Below, piece after piece: positions 1-8,910 of a stretch of 64,000 nucleotides of DNA. Each line of letters starts with the position of its first letter. Position 1 is the first letter of the stretch. The notes below the pieces were generated by a model. The model saw only the letters and a list, made by a program, of their open reading frames with translations, was not told the origin of the DNA and did no database searches. The stretch comes from Paludicola sp. MB14-C6. GTDB taxonomy: Bacteria; Bacillota; Clostridia; Oscillospirales; Ruminococcaceae. The DNA is taken from positions 1,922,001 through 1,986,000 of the forward strand of contig NZ_CP133133.1 of assembly GCF_030908625.1 (NCBI RefSeq), given 5' to 3'. The translations under genes were made by a program, and so were the position numbers.

Positions 1-1
1 T

Positions 2-373
2 TATTTAATTTTAGCTAATTTGATGTCACAAACTAAGCAAAATGGATATACGAGTTCCAACGTTAAAATGTATATTAATAATGCAATTGAATATATCAAT
101 AATAATTATTCATACGACATCAACATCACAAAGCTTTCCGATTATATCGGGATTGATCGAACATATCTTTATCGCATTTTTATGGATTATATTAATATTT
201 CTCCGGAACAGTATTTATTAAAGGTAAGAATGACAAAAGCCGCTAATTTGTTAAAGACTACGGAACATTCCGTACTGCAAATAGCGTTATCTACGGGATA
301 TAAAGATGCTTCTCATTTTTCAACTACGTTCAAAAAATATTTTAACGTAAGCCCAAGCGATTATAGAAAATAA
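2..373 (+). CDS. AraC family transcriptional regulator, C-terminal part (5' end outside window)
   Basis: The reading frame is open to the left edge of the window, so this is the C-terminal end of a longer gene; no start was chosen. The visible part is an AraC/XylS-type DNA-binding domain with two helix-turn-helix units: the first around the residues IDRTYLYRIF, the second around ALSTGYKDASHFSTTFKKYF, followed by the family-typical end of the form SPSDYRK. The N-terminal sensing domain lies outside the window, so the ligand cannot be inferred. Seven residues before the first possible start codon also read in frame, which fits a gene that continues upstream. Confidence 0.85.
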   Translation, partial: YLILANLMSQTKQNGYTSSNVKMYINNAIEYINNNYSYDINITKLSDYIGIDRTYLYRIFMDYINISPEQYLLKVRMTKAANLLKTTEHSVLQIALSTGYKDASHFSTTFKKYFNVSPSDYRK

Positions 374-447
374 AAATTTTCTACTAAAAATTGACAAACG
401 AAAAGTGCAATGTTATAATATTGGTAATTAACGAAAGGAGCATCATT

Positions 448-792
448 ATGGATAATAACATGTCACAACGATTTACTCAACAAGACATCCAAGCAACAAA
501 AGGTCTAGCGTGTTTATCTTATCTTGGCATATTACTTTTGATCCCTTTACTAGTCAATAAAAACTCTGCATTTACAAAATATCATGTAAATCAAGGACTA
601 ATTTTGTTAATTATTGAAGCAATAACAATTGGTTTGGCCTTTGTTCTAGGTCTTATTCCTTTTGTTGGTGCGTTTATCCTATGGGTTCTAAGAATAGCTA
701 TCATTGCTTTGGCAGTTATAGGTATTGTAAATTGTGTTGAAGGTTTTGCAAAACCACTTCCAGTGATTGGTGGAATTCAAATTATCAAATAA
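448..792 (+). CDS. small membrane protein, Tic20/DUF4870-like
   Basis: A protein of 114 residues with a short polar N-terminus, then hydrophobic segments around residues 20-40, 50-70 and 75-100. The pattern of a short cytoplasmic head, FTKYHVNQGL motif and closely spaced helices resembles the DUF4870 / Tic20-like membrane family, whose bacterial role is unknown. The start at 448 is preferred over an in-frame codon at 391 because an AAAGGAG site lies at 434-440, 7 bases upstream. It is followed 36 bases later by a LiaF-like gene on the same strand, so the two are probably co-transcribed and may both act at the membrane. Confidence 0.65.
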   Translation: MDNNMSQRFTQQDIQATKGLACLSYLGILLLIPLLVNKNSAFTKYHVNQGLILLIIEAITIGLAFVLGLIPFVGAFILWVLRIAIIALAVIGIVNCVEGFAKPLPVIGGIQIIK

Positions 793-828
793 CGATTGCT
801 TTTACTCGCAAATATAAGGAGACAACAT

Positions 829-1596
829 ATGAAAAAAAATATTGCGCCCTTGCTGTTTGGAATTGTGTTCATTCTTGCAGGGATAGGCTATGTCGGTGCT
901 ATCTTTTTCAATTGGGATTTTAGCATCTTCTTTGACGGATGGTGGACATTATTCATTATCATCCCATCTTTTATCAGTATGCTTTCAAACGGGCCAAGAG
1001 CCTTTAACGTAGGTGCATTTATTATCGGTATATTGCTATTGCTTGAAGCTCAAGATATTATTCCAAATAATAAATTTGGATTCATTATTTTTGCAACCAT
1101 TATTCTTTATATTGGTATAGTAATGATAATACGCTACTTTAAAGGCCCTAAAGTATCAACAAATACGTATACATACACTGCTACAGATGGTTCTTCTTTT
1201 CAGTATACGCAAACTCCGAACGGGCAACCTGAAGCAAACCCAAATAAAAGCTGGAGTTATGACAATGAGCCACAACCATGTTATACAGCCATTTTATCAG
1301 GCGTTGACGCTAAAAATACTTCAACCGATTTCTTAGGAGCAAAAGTGAGTGCAATACTAGGCGGTGTTGATTTGGATTTACGTGATGTTGTAATAACAAG
1401 AGATATTATAATTCATGTAACTGCAATTATGGGCGGAATTGATATTCTTGCTCCGAGAAATGTAAGAATTGCGTTGAACAAAACCGACATAATGGGTGCA
1501 TCTGAGTGTAAAGCAATGTCACAAGCGCCGGATGCAAACGTTCCACTTGTTACTTTTATATGTACAACTGTAATGGGCGGAATTGATATTAAGTAA
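829..1596 (+). CDS. LiaF-like membrane protein (DUF5668 plus LiaF C-terminal-like domain)
   Basis: A protein of 255 residues. The N-terminal third holds about four hydrophobic segments. The C-terminal half is a soluble beta-rich repeat with recurring glycine motifs (LGGVDLDL, MGGIDILAP, MGGIDIK), the hallmark of the LiaF / cell-wall-active antibiotic response fold. In Bacillus LiaF damps a cell-envelope stress two-component system; here no sensor kinase is adjacent, so that role is only an inference. The ATG at 829 follows an AAGGAG site at 816-821. It probably forms an operon with the small membrane gene before it and ends at the terminator at 1613-1638. Confidence 0.7.
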   Translation: MKKNIAPLLFGIVFILAGIGYVGAIFFNWDFSIFFDGWWTLFIIIPSFISMLSNGPRAFNVGAFIIGILLLLEAQDIIPNNKFGFIIFATIILYIGIVMIIRYFKGPKVSTNTYTYTATDGSSFQYTQTPNGQPEANPNKSWSYDNEPQPCYTAILSGVDAKNTSTDFLGAKVSAILGGVDLDLRDVVITRDIIIHVTAIMGGIDILAPRNVRIALNKTDIMGASECKAMSQAPDANVPLVTFICTTVMGGIDIK

Positions 1597-1612
1597 TTTT
1601 CTTCATTTGACG

Positions 1613-1638
1613 AAACCACACGCGTGAGCGTGTGGTTT
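1613..1638 (+). terminator. hairpin terminator after the LiaF-like gene
   Basis: Perfect 11-bp stem (AAACCACACGC pairing with GCGTGTGGTTT) with a GTGA loop. The T-tract is weak (TTTGTCGG), so it may be bidirectional or only partly efficient. Confidence 0.6.
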
Positions 1639-1683
1639 GTCGGTTATATTATGATTAAAAAATATATCTATTAGGAGGGGCAT

Positions 1684-3669
1684 ATGCCAAGAAAATCAAA
1701 TAAAGGCTATGGAAACGAGAGCATATCCTCGTTAAAAGGTGCGGAACGTGTAAGACGTCGTCCTGGTGTTATTTTTGGTTCCGATGGAATAGAGGGCTGT
1801 CAACATTCTATTTTTGAAATTTTGTCTAACTCTATCGACGAGGCAAGAGAGGGACATGGTAATCGAATCATTATTACTCGTTTTAAAGACCATTCTATCG
1901 AAGTACAAGATTTTGGACGAGGTTGTCCGGTGGATTACAACGAAGCAGAACAACGCTATAACTGGGAATTGGTATTTTGTGAGTTATATGCAGGTGGTAA
2001 ATACAATACCAATGAAGGTGAAAGCTATGAATATTCGTTAGGATTAAATGGACTTGGTGCTTGTGCAACGCAATATTCTTCCGAATATATGGATGTAGAA
2101 GTGTTCCGAGATGGTTACCAATACAATCTTCATTTTGAAAAAGGTGAAAACATTGGTGGCTTAGATAAAAAACCGACAAATCGTAAACAAACCGGTTCTC
2201 GCCATAAATGGAGACCGGATTTAGACGTGTTTACTGATATAGATGTATCTGCTGACTTTTTTAGAGATATTTTAAAAAGGCAAGCAGTAGTCAACAGAGG
2301 GCTTACCTTTGAATTTAGAAATGAAACCGATAATGGTTTTGAAAAAGAAGAGTTTTTATACGAAAACGGTATTTCCGATTATGTTGTAGAATTAGCTGGT
2401 GAAAACACGCTTACAACTCCGCAATATTGGGAAACCGAACGTAGAGGAAAAGATCGTGAGGATAAACCAGAATATAAGGTAAAATTATCTGTTGCAGTTG
2501 TGTTTACAAATTTGACAAAGGCAACAGAATATTATCATAACTCTAGCTGGCTAGAGTATGGTGGTTCACCGGAACGTGCTGTAAAGCAAGCTTTTGTTTC
2601 CCAAATTGATGCTTATTTAAAGCAAGGAAATAAGTATTTAAAAGGGGAAAGTAAGATTAGCTATGTCGATGTTGAAGACTGTTTGGTATTGGTATCCTCA
2701 TCTTTCTCAACCCAAACTTCTTATGAAAATCAAACTAAAAAATCAATTACCAATAAATTCATATATGAAGCAATGACTGAATTCTTAAAGCATCAACTTG
2801 AAGTGTATTTCATTGAAAATCCAGATGAAGCAGTAAAGATTGCAGAACAAGTTTTAATCAATAAGCGCAGTCGTGAAAATGCAGAAAAAACAAGATTGAA
2901 CCTGAAGAAAAAGCTTGCAGGCTCTATTGATCTTTCTAATCGTGTGCAAAAATTTGTTGATTGTCGTTCGAAAGAAACAAGTAAGCGTGAAATTTTTATT
3001 GTAGAGGGTGACTCAGCACTTGGTGCTTGTAAGCTTTCTCGAGATGCAGAATTCCAAGCAATCATTCCTGTTCGTGGTAAAATCTTGAATTGTCTAAAAG
3101 CAGAATATAATAAGATATTTAAAAATGACATTATTACAGACATCATTAAAGTATTAGGATGCGGCGTCGAGGTGACTTCGAAAGCAAATAAAGAATTATC
3201 TAGTTTTGATTTAGACGGTTTACGTTGGAATAAAGTTATTATCTGTACGGATGCCGATGTAGACGGATTTCATATTAGAACCTTAATTTTAACAATGCTA
3301 TATCGATTAGCACCAACGCTAATACAAGAAGGTTTTGTTTATATTGCAGAATCCCCGTTATATGAAATAAACAGTAAAGAGAAAGCCTATTTTGCATATA
3401 CCGAACAAGAAAAATCAGAAATTTTAGCAATGGTAGAAGGACAAAAATACACGATTCAACGCTCTAAAGGATTGGGTGAGAATGAGCCTGATATGATGTG
3501 GCTTACAACGATGAACCCTGAAACAAGGAGGCTCATCAAAGTAACCCCGGAAGGTGCAGAAGAAACGGCAAGGATGTTTGATTTATTGTTTGGTGATAAC
3601 CTTCAAGGACGAAAAGATTATGTTGCCGAAAACGGACAAGCTTATATCGATTTAGCGGATATCAGCTAA
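1684..3669 (+). CDS. type IIA DNA topoisomerase, subunit B (ParE/GyrB-like)
   Basis: A protein of 661 residues with the GyrB/ParE domain order. A GHKL ATPase domain comes first (SNSIDEA with the catalytic region near residues 48-54, then DFGRGCPVD and a GLNGLGA lid), followed by a transducer domain and a TOPRIM domain with EGDSA at 441-445 and DADVDG at 523-528. It is clearly related to topoisomerase IV/gyrase B but is divergent: the lid region and the insertion around KWRPDLDVF differ from ordinary GyrB. The ATG follows a GGAGGGG site. The subunit A gene follows at 3810, so the pair makes an ATP-dependent A2B2 enzyme. Whether it is the cell's topoisomerase IV or an additional enzyme cannot be told from this window. 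Confidence 0.88.
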   Translation: MPRKSNKGYGNESISSLKGAERVRRRPGVIFGSDGIEGCQHSIFEILSNSIDEAREGHGNRIIITRFKDHSIEVQDFGRGCPVDYNEAEQRYNWELVFCELYAGGKYNTNEGESYEYSLGLNGLGACATQYSSEYMDVEVFRDGYQYNLHFEKGENIGGLDKKPTNRKQTGSRHKWRPDLDVFTDIDVSADFFRDILKRQAVVNRGLTFEFRNETDNGFEKEEFLYENGISDYVVELAGENTLTTPQYWETERRGKDREDKPEYKVKLSVAVVFTNLTKATEYYHNSSWLEYGGSPERAVKQAFVSQIDAYLKQGNKYLKGESKISYVDVEDCLVLVSSSFSTQTSYENQTKKSITNKFIYEAMTEFLKHQLEVYFIENPDEAVKIAEQVLINKRSRENAEKTRLNLKKKLAGSIDLSNRVQKFVDCRSKETSKREIFIVEGDSALGACKLSRDAEFQAIIPVRGKILNCLKAEYNKIFKNDIITDIIKVLGCGVEVTSKANKELSSFDLDGLRWNKVIICTDADVDGFHIRTLILTMLYRLAPTLIQEGFVYIAESPLYEINSKEKAYFAYTEQEKSEILAMVEGQKYTIQRSKGLGENEPDMMWLTTMNPETRRLIKVTPEGAEETARMFDLLFGDNLQGRKDYVAENGQAYIDLADIS

Positions 3670-3809
3670 TAACAATTAACCGCTAAAGATAGCGATAAAT
3701 CTTTACTTTTTAAGGCGATGACCATTGCTATATTAGTAAATGGTGAATGGCTTTGTTACCGACGGTTTGCCGGTTTAATGCAACCCTTTGAAAGGAATGA
3801 GAATACTTC

Positions 3810-6038
3810 ATGGCAAAAAAACAAAAGGAAATGCTAAAGAAAACAAACTCGAATGCGTATATCGCTGGTGCAGGTATTATGGTGGAACAACCGATTACTC
3901 GAACCCTAGAAACCAACTTTATGCCGTATGCAATGAGTGTAATTGTTTCCCGTGCATTACCTGAGATAGATGGCTTTAAGCCTTCTCATAGAAAGCTACT
4001 GTACACCATGTATAAAATGGGTTTACTAACAGGAGCAAAAACCAAATCAGCGAATATTGTAGGACAAACTATGCGTTTAAATCCTCATGGAGACCAAGCA
4101 ATCTATGAAACAATGGTGCGTTTGTCAAAAGGATATGAAGCATTGTTGCATCCATATGTTGAGTCAAAAGGTAACTTTGGTAAGGCATATTCTCGTGATA
4201 TGGCATATGCGGCATCTCGTTATACCGAAGCCAAGCTTGCTCCGATTTGTGTTGAATTTTTTAGAGATATGGATAAAGATACAGTTGACTTTGTACCCAA
4301 CTATGATAGTAGCACTACAGAGCCAACGCTGTTTCCAACTACATTTCCATCTGTTTTAATTAACTTTAATGTAGGTATTGCGGTTTCTATGGCAAGCAAT
4401 ATCTGCCCATTTAATTTAAAAGAGGTTTGTGAAACCACTATAGCATTATTAAAAAATCCCGATCACGATATTCTAGAGACCATACAAGGCCCTGATTTTG
4501 CAGGCGGTGGAATGATTGTTTACGATCAAGCAGAGTTAAAAAAAGTAATAGATACCGGTCGTGGAAGTATTAAAATCAGAGCAAAATATAATTACGATAA
4601 ACAAGAGAATTGTATTGAAATAACTGAAATTCCACCAACCACTACCGTAGAAGCCATTATGGATAAAATAGTGGATTTAGTGAAGCTTAATAAAATTAAA
4701 GAAATTGCAGATTTACGTGATGAAACTGATTTAAGCGGTCTAAAGCTTACCCTTGATTTAAAACGTGGAGTGGGTGCAGAAAAGCTAATGCAAAAACTGT
4801 TTCGTTCAACACCATTACAGGATAATTTTGCTTGTAACTTTAATATTTTAATATCCGGAAATCCTCGTGTTATGGGTATTAAAGAGATTTTAGATGAGTG
4901 GATTGCTTTTCGTGTGGATTGTATCAAGCGTAGAGTATATTTTGATTTAAAGAAAAAGAAAGAAAAGCTTCACTTATTAAAAGGCTTAGATCGTATCTTA
5001 GTTGATATTGATAAAGCAATTCGAATTGTTCGTCAAACCGAAGAGGAAAAAGAAGTTGTTCCGAATTTGATGATTGGTTTTGGAATTGATGAAGTTCAAG
5101 CAGAATATGTAGCAGAAATCAAGCTGAGACATTTAAATCGTGAATATATTTTAAAGCGCACGCAAGAAATTGAACAGTTAATAAAAGATATTGCTGAAAT
5201 GGAAGATATACTTGCTAATCCTCGTAAAATCAAAACGATTATTGTGAATGAGCTGAAAGAGGTTATTGCAAAACATGCTCAACCAAGAAAAACATTATTT
5301 ATTTATGCAGATGATTTAGAAGATGAGGAAGTTGAAGAAGAGATCCAAGATTATCCTGTTAACATTTTTTTAACCAAGGAAGGCTATTTTAAAAAGATTA
5401 CGCCGCAATCTCTTCGTATGAGTGGAGAGCATAAGCTTAAGGAAACAGACGAAATGGTTATGCATATTGAGTCAACGAATTCTGTTGAGTTATTGTTTTT
5501 TACCGATAAACAACAAGTATATAAGACAAGAGCAAGTGAATTTGAAGATACAAAAACAAGTGTGCTTGGCGATTATATTCCAGCAAAACTTTCTTTCGAT
5601 TCTGATGAAAAGATTGTGGCTATGATAGTAACGAAAGATTATAGCGGCCATATGCTGTTTTTCTTTGATAATGGTAAGGTTGCTAAAGTGCCGATTAGTG
5701 CTTATGAAACGAAAACAAAGCGTAAAAAGCTTTCGAATGCATATTGCGATAAATACCGCCTTGTTACTGCGGTCTCCATTGAAGAAGATAAAGAATTTAT
5801 CTTAACCTCAACTGCAAAACGTAAGCTTTTATTCCATTCTGCTATGATTAACGAAAAGACAACCAAAAATACACAAGGGGTTGCTGTTATGACGGTTAAG
5901 AAAAATCATTTTGTGGAGTATGTTGAGGAATATCAAGAAGATAAACTTGCAAATCCACATCGTTATCGTACCAAAACATTACCTGCAACAGGAGCAATCA
6001 CCCGCCCGGAAGATGAAGGCGAACAATTGATGCTATAA
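3810..6038 (+). CDS. type IIA DNA topoisomerase, subunit A (ParC/GyrA-like)
   Basis: A protein of 742 residues. The breakage-reunion domain is recognised by AMSVIVSRALPEIDGFKPSHRK near residues 41-62 and by the catalytic tyrosine Tyr138 in AASRYTE, which makes the covalent 5'-phosphotyrosine link to DNA. A coiled-coil tower region follows, then a C-terminal region that looks like a short beta-pinwheel (blades suggested near residues 530-700). It lacks a clear full GyrA-box, which fits a topoisomerase IV-like decatenase better than gyrase; this is an inference. It is paired with the B subunit 140 bases upstream. An AAAGGAATGAG site precedes the ATG, and a strong terminator follows at 6040. Confidence 0.88.
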   Translation: MAKKQKEMLKKTNSNAYIAGAGIMVEQPITRTLETNFMPYAMSVIVSRALPEIDGFKPSHRKLLYTMYKMGLLTGAKTKSANIVGQTMRLNPHGDQAIYETMVRLSKGYEALLHPYVESKGNFGKAYSRDMAYAASRYTEAKLAPICVEFFRDMDKDTVDFVPNYDSSTTEPTLFPTTFPSVLINFNVGIAVSMASNICPFNLKEVCETTIALLKNPDHDILETIQGPDFAGGGMIVYDQAELKKVIDTGRGSIKIRAKYNYDKQENCIEITEIPPTTTVEAIMDKIVDLVKLNKIKEIADLRDETDLSGLKLTLDLKRGVGAEKLMQKLFRSTPLQDNFACNFNILISGNPRVMGIKEILDEWIAFRVDCIKRRVYFDLKKKKEKLHLLKGLDRILVDIDKAIRIVRQTEEEKEVVPNLMIGFGIDEVQAEYVAEIKLRHLNREYILKRTQEIEQLIKDIAEMEDILANPRKIKTIIVNELKEVIAKHAQPRKTLFIYADDLEDEEVEEEIQDYPVNIFLTKEGYFKKITPQSLRMSGEHKLKETDEMVMHIESTNSVELLFFTDKQQVYKTRASEFEDTKTSVLGDYIPAKLSFDSDEKIVAMIVTKDYSGHMLFFFDNGKVAKVPISAYETKTKRKKLSNAYCDKYRLVTAVSIEEDKEFILTSTAKRKLLFHSAMINEKTTKNTQGVAVMTVKKNHFVEYVEEYQEDKLANPHRYRTKTLPATGAITRPEDEGEQLML

Positions 6039-6039
6039 G

Positions 6040-6066
6040 AAAAAGTGGACAATTGTCCACTTTTTT
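6040..6066 (+). terminator. rho-independent terminator after the topoisomerase pair
   Basis: Self-complementary stem AAAAGTGGACAATTGTCCAC followed by a run of six T, two bases after the stop codon of the subunit A gene. Confidence 0.85.
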
Positions 6067-6180
6067 GTTGTCTTTTAGATAAAAAATGTTTACCATTAGA
6101 AGTAATTAAGACAAAACTCGACTTCTATTTCAACGTAATTGGCGTACAATAGGAATGAAGGAAAAAGGGGGGAGAGCGCC

Positions 6181-6690
6181 ATGAATGGAATACGTTATGT
6201 TTCGTTAATTCTATTTCCGTTGGCTTTGGGCGGAGTGATCCTTGTTTGTATTAAAATAGTAGATACACTCCCCAGTAAATTGCCGATTGCACTATTATCT
6301 ATTATTCTCGCAATCATTTTATTGTTTTTTTGGTATAAAGCAGGTCGATCTTTTGCAGAAAACTTTCGAGATTTGCGGGTTGCTGTTTTAATAGGAAATG
6401 GGCTGCCGATTATATTGACGATACTTTACATATGGCAAACAGTTTTTACTCCTTATGAAGAAGCAAATGCTTTTTTGGTACGACTGGCACATTTGTATTT
6501 TGCTCCTCTATTTGTAACGCTGGAAATGGCGGTATTACCAATAGGATCTAGTGCCGTTTCGGGAGTACAACGCCCACCTGTTTCCGTTATAGCACAAATA
6601 ACATTTTTAATTTTGTTTATATGGATATTTGCAAGAGGATATTTATCAGCACATGGACATTGTAATCGGAAAACTCGCTATAGAAGATAA
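6181..6690 (+). CDS. hypothetical membrane protein
   Basis: A protein of 169 residues with four likely membrane segments (about residues 5-25, 35-55, 65-85 and 135-155) and a basic C-terminus. I do not recognise a family. The ATG at 6181 is chosen because a strong GGGGGGAGAG site lies just upstream; an in-frame start at 6139 has no comparable site. It stands alone between the topoisomerase terminator and the convergent MATE exporter gene, so its context says little. Confidence 0.55.
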   Translation: MNGIRYVSLILFPLALGGVILVCIKIVDTLPSKLPIALLSIILAIILLFFWYKAGRSFAENFRDLRVAVLIGNGLPIILTILYIWQTVFTPYEEANAFLVRLAHLYFAPLFVTLEMAVLPIGSSAVSGVQRPPVSVIAQITFLILFIWIFARGYLSAHGHCNRKTRYRR

Positions 6691-6768
6691 GGTATAGCAA
6701 TAATTTTATAGTAAGATTTATTTAGTAACTAGCAAATACCAAATGATAATTTACTTTACCCACAATCA

Positions 6769-6797
6769 AAACGGATTCGCAAAAAGCGAATCCGTTT
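6769..6797. terminator. bidirectional hairpin between convergent genes
   Basis: Perfect 12-bp stem AAACGGATTCGC / GCGAATCCGTTT with a five-A loop, between the membrane protein gene (+) and the MATE gene (-). On the minus strand it lies 5 bases past the MATE stop codon. T-tracts on either side are short. Confidence 0.65.
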
Positions 6798-6802
6798 GAC
6801 TG

Positions 6803-8236
6803 TTATTCTGTAATTTCATTTGGAGTTTTTTGAACTTCGGTATTTTTTTGAAGTTCGACTGAAATGCCTCGATTTTTAATAATACTTTTCTTTTTCCATT
6901 TACCTGTCTTGTAATAAATCAGTGATACGATAATACCTGCTGCCCAACCAATCACATAAGAAAAATAAATGTAGTCGCTGCCTAAGAAATGTGCGAGTAA
7001 ATATGCGGTCGGAATACGCAAAGCCCATAAACTTACGACAGAAGAAATCATTGGTATAATAGATTCTCCTGCACCACGCAAAACACTGTTATAAATAAAT
7101 AAGATTGCAAGAAGAGAATAGAACGGTAATAATTGATGTAGATAAGATACTCCTGCGTCAATCATCTTAGGATTATTGCCAAACATACGCATTAAAATTC
7201 CGCTGAGTGGATATATTATCGCACCAATTCCAATGCTTGTGCCAATTGATAATACAAGGGAGGCTCTCATTCCTAGTTTAACACGGTTAATTTGGTTCGC
7301 ACCAATATTTTGTCCAACGTAAGTTGTAACTGCAATAGAGAAGCTTTGAATTGGCATAAAAGCAAAGGTATCAATTTTATTTGCACCACTAAATCCTGCC
7401 ATAAACTCAAACCCATAGCTGTTTACCAATGAGAGCATAAACATGGAACCGATAGAAAATAGCGCTTGCTGAATGCCGGCAGGAATACCAAGTTTCATTG
7501 CTTGCAAGAACAAATCTTTACGAAAATAAAATTTGAATGGGTTGATTTGAATAAAGTCATAATGCTTATTGATAAAGTAAATACCAAAAACCCAAGAACA
7601 CAATTGTGCTATGATTGTAGCAATTGCAACACCAATAACTCCCCAACCCCAAAATACAGTAAATACTATGTCTAATACAATGTTGACAATACATGCAACC
7701 AGTAGGAATAAAAGCGAAGTTTTGCTATCGCCAAGGCCTTGTAAAATGCTTGCATTTATGTTGAAACCAAGATTGAAAATCATGCCAATAAAAATAATAA
7801 TCATATATTGCGTTGCCATCTTTAACGTACCATCGTCTGGAACGTTTATGAGTTGTAGCAAAGGCTTGCTTAATACAATTCCTAAAAACGTTAGCGGAAC
7901 AACACCGATAAGTAAAGCTGTATACATTGTTCCAATGGTATCTTGAATCTGCTTCATATCCTTTGCACCATAATATTGAGATACCATAATTGTAGCACCC
8001 ATACCAATTCCTATAAACAAAGAGCTTAACATAAAGATAATAGGAAAGCCAGTTCCAACAGCTGCTAGAGCTTTTTCACCAACATAGTTTCCAACGACAA
8101 TACTATCTACCATATTATAAAGCTGTTGAAAAACGTTACCAATCAATAATGGTATAGAAAATAAAAATATGAGCTTATATGGGTTTCCCATGGTCATATC
8201 AGTACTTGTTATTAGTCTTTCTTTTCTTTTAAACAC
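6803..8236 (-). CDS. MATE family efflux transporter
   Basis: A protein of 477 residues with twelve predicted membrane helices in two homologous halves. Typical MATE features are the opening PLLIGNVFQQLYNMVDSIVVG, the GxGxGATI motif in helix 2-3 and the PAGIQQA stretch at the start of the second half. MATE proteins export cationic drugs or metabolites using a Na+ or H+ gradient; the substrate here is unknown. A GTG start is used, with an AAAGGAG site 8 bases upstream. A promoter and a perfect palindrome lie in the 5' leader, suggesting control by a repressor not encoded beside it. It is convergent with the preceding membrane protein gene. Confidence 0.9.
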   Translation of the reverse strand: MFKRKERLITSTDMTMGNPYKLIFLFSIPLLIGNVFQQLYNMVDSIVVGNYVGEKALAAVGTGFPIIFMLSSLFIGIGMGATIMVSQYYGAKDMKQIQDTIGTMYTALLIGVVPLTFLGIVLSKPLLQLINVPDDGTLKMATQYMIIIFIGMIFNLGFNINASILQGLGDSKTSLLFLLVACIVNIVLDIVFTVFWGWGVIGVAIATIIAQLCSWVFGIYFINKHYDFIQINPFKFYFRKDLFLQAMKLGIPAGIQQALFSIGSMFMLSLVNSYGFEFMAGFSGANKIDTFAFMPIQSFSIAVTTYVGQNIGANQINRVKLGMRASLVLSIGTSIGIGAIIYPLSGILMRMFGNNPKMIDAGVSYLHQLLPFYSLLAILFIYNSVLRGAGESIIPMISSVVSLWALRIPTAYLLAHFLGSDYIYFSYVIGWAAGIIVSLIYYKTGKWKKKSIIKNRGISVELQKNTEVQKTPNEITE

Positions 8237-8260
8237 ACGAATACTCCTTTAAATAAAAAA

Positions 8261-8279
8261 CTTAACAAAATTTGTTAAG
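8261..8279. promoter_or_regulatory. palindromic operator candidate upstream of the MATE gene
   Basis: Perfect 9+1+9 palindrome CTTAACAAAATTTGTTAAG in the 5' leader of the MATE gene, about 10 bases downstream of the predicted transcription start. Such a site is typical for a MarR- or TetR-type repressor, but the regulator is unknown. Confidence 0.5.
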
Positions 8280-8295
8280 CATCACCTTTATTCAT

Positions 8296-8324
8296 AGTAT
8301 ATCACAAGGAAAAATAAGGTACAA
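8296..8324 (-). promoter_or_regulatory. promoter of the MATE gene
   Basis: On the minus strand TTGTAC, a 17-base spacer and TATACT, upstream of the palindrome and the AAAGGAG site of the MATE gene. Confidence 0.5.
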
Positions 8325-8406
8325 CTAATATTTAAAACTTTAATTTGTTTGTTTTGAGTTTATGATGAAGTTACGAAATATGTTATTAAAAATGAATAAG
8401 TTTGCG

Positions 8407-8447
8407 AAAAAGCCGAGGGTGCGTTATGCTCCCCTCGGCTTTCTTTT
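8407..8447. terminator. strong hairpin terminator without an assigned transcript
   Basis: Stem AAAGCCGAGGG / CCCTCGGCTTT with a 12-base loop, followed by CTTTT on the plus strand and by TTTTT on the minus strand. There is no annotated gene directly upstream on either strand. Confidence 0.65.
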
Positions 8448-8591
8448 AAAATGCAGGTATTTAACACGTTTCAATTCACTAGAGAAGCAAATCTCTCGAT
8501 CTTTGTTAATATTAATCTGCATTTAATTTCGACGTCCGATAAACGGCTTAGGAATGTTGTATTTATATATCAATACTTACATTTCAAAGTT

Positions 8592-8636
8592 ATAATTTGT
8601 AACACAAATTATAAAACGTCATGTGTTACAAATTAT
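8592..8636. repeat. 15-bp perfect inverted repeat with TTGTAACAC half-sites
   Basis: The arm ATAATTTGTAACACA at 8592-8606 is exactly complementary to 8622-8636, with a 15-base loop. The left arm itself runs into a second palindrome (ATAATTTG / CAAATTAT). The half-site TTGTAACAC occurs again at 8682-8690. It is either an operator for an unidentified regulator or a structured RNA. Confidence 0.5.
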
Positions 8637-8830
8637 CCAGACGCAACATCTGTTTCTATACAAAAATTTTGTATTACTAACTTGTAACACTAATAGTATT
8701 GCAATTGTCAAAAAGATTATTACAGGTATATCGTGTTAATTTCTTTTCAAGCTTTTATAAAATTTATATAAATTAGGTAATCAGTTTATATTTTAAATTA
8801 CCAAACAAAAGATTTATTTAATAAGTCAAT

Positions 8831-8859
8831 TTGACAAAACACACAAATATACATTATAT
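8831..8859 (+). promoter_or_regulatory. argG promoter P1
   Basis: TTGACA at 8831-8836, 17-base spacer, TTATAT at 8854-8859. The ARG box starts at its -10 element and covers the expected transcription start. Confidence 0.6.
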
Positions 8860-8876
8860 TTGAATAAATATACAGA
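8859..8876. promoter_or_regulatory. ARG box (ArgR/AhrC operator)
   Basis: TTTGAATAAATATACAGA matches every fixed position of the ArgR consensus TNTGNATWWWWATNCANA. It overlaps the start region of promoter P1, the classical position for arginine-dependent repression. No argR gene is in the window. Confidence 0.6.
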
Positions 8877-8882
8877 ACGTAG

Positions 8883-8910
8883 TTGATTTTTGCATATAAT
8901 AGTGTATAAT
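8883..8910 (+). promoter_or_regulatory. argG promoter P2
   Basis: TTGATT, 16-base spacer, TATAAT at 8905-8910. The -10 lies inside a further palindrome TGTATAATATACA (8903-8915), which is one base short of an ARG box. Confidence 0.55.

Noticed and set aside
8451..8687. Possible 78-residue protein gene upstream of argG.
   Set aside because: It has no ribosome binding site, starts directly behind a terminator and has a composition expected from A/T-rich noncoding DNA. It runs through the inverted repeat.
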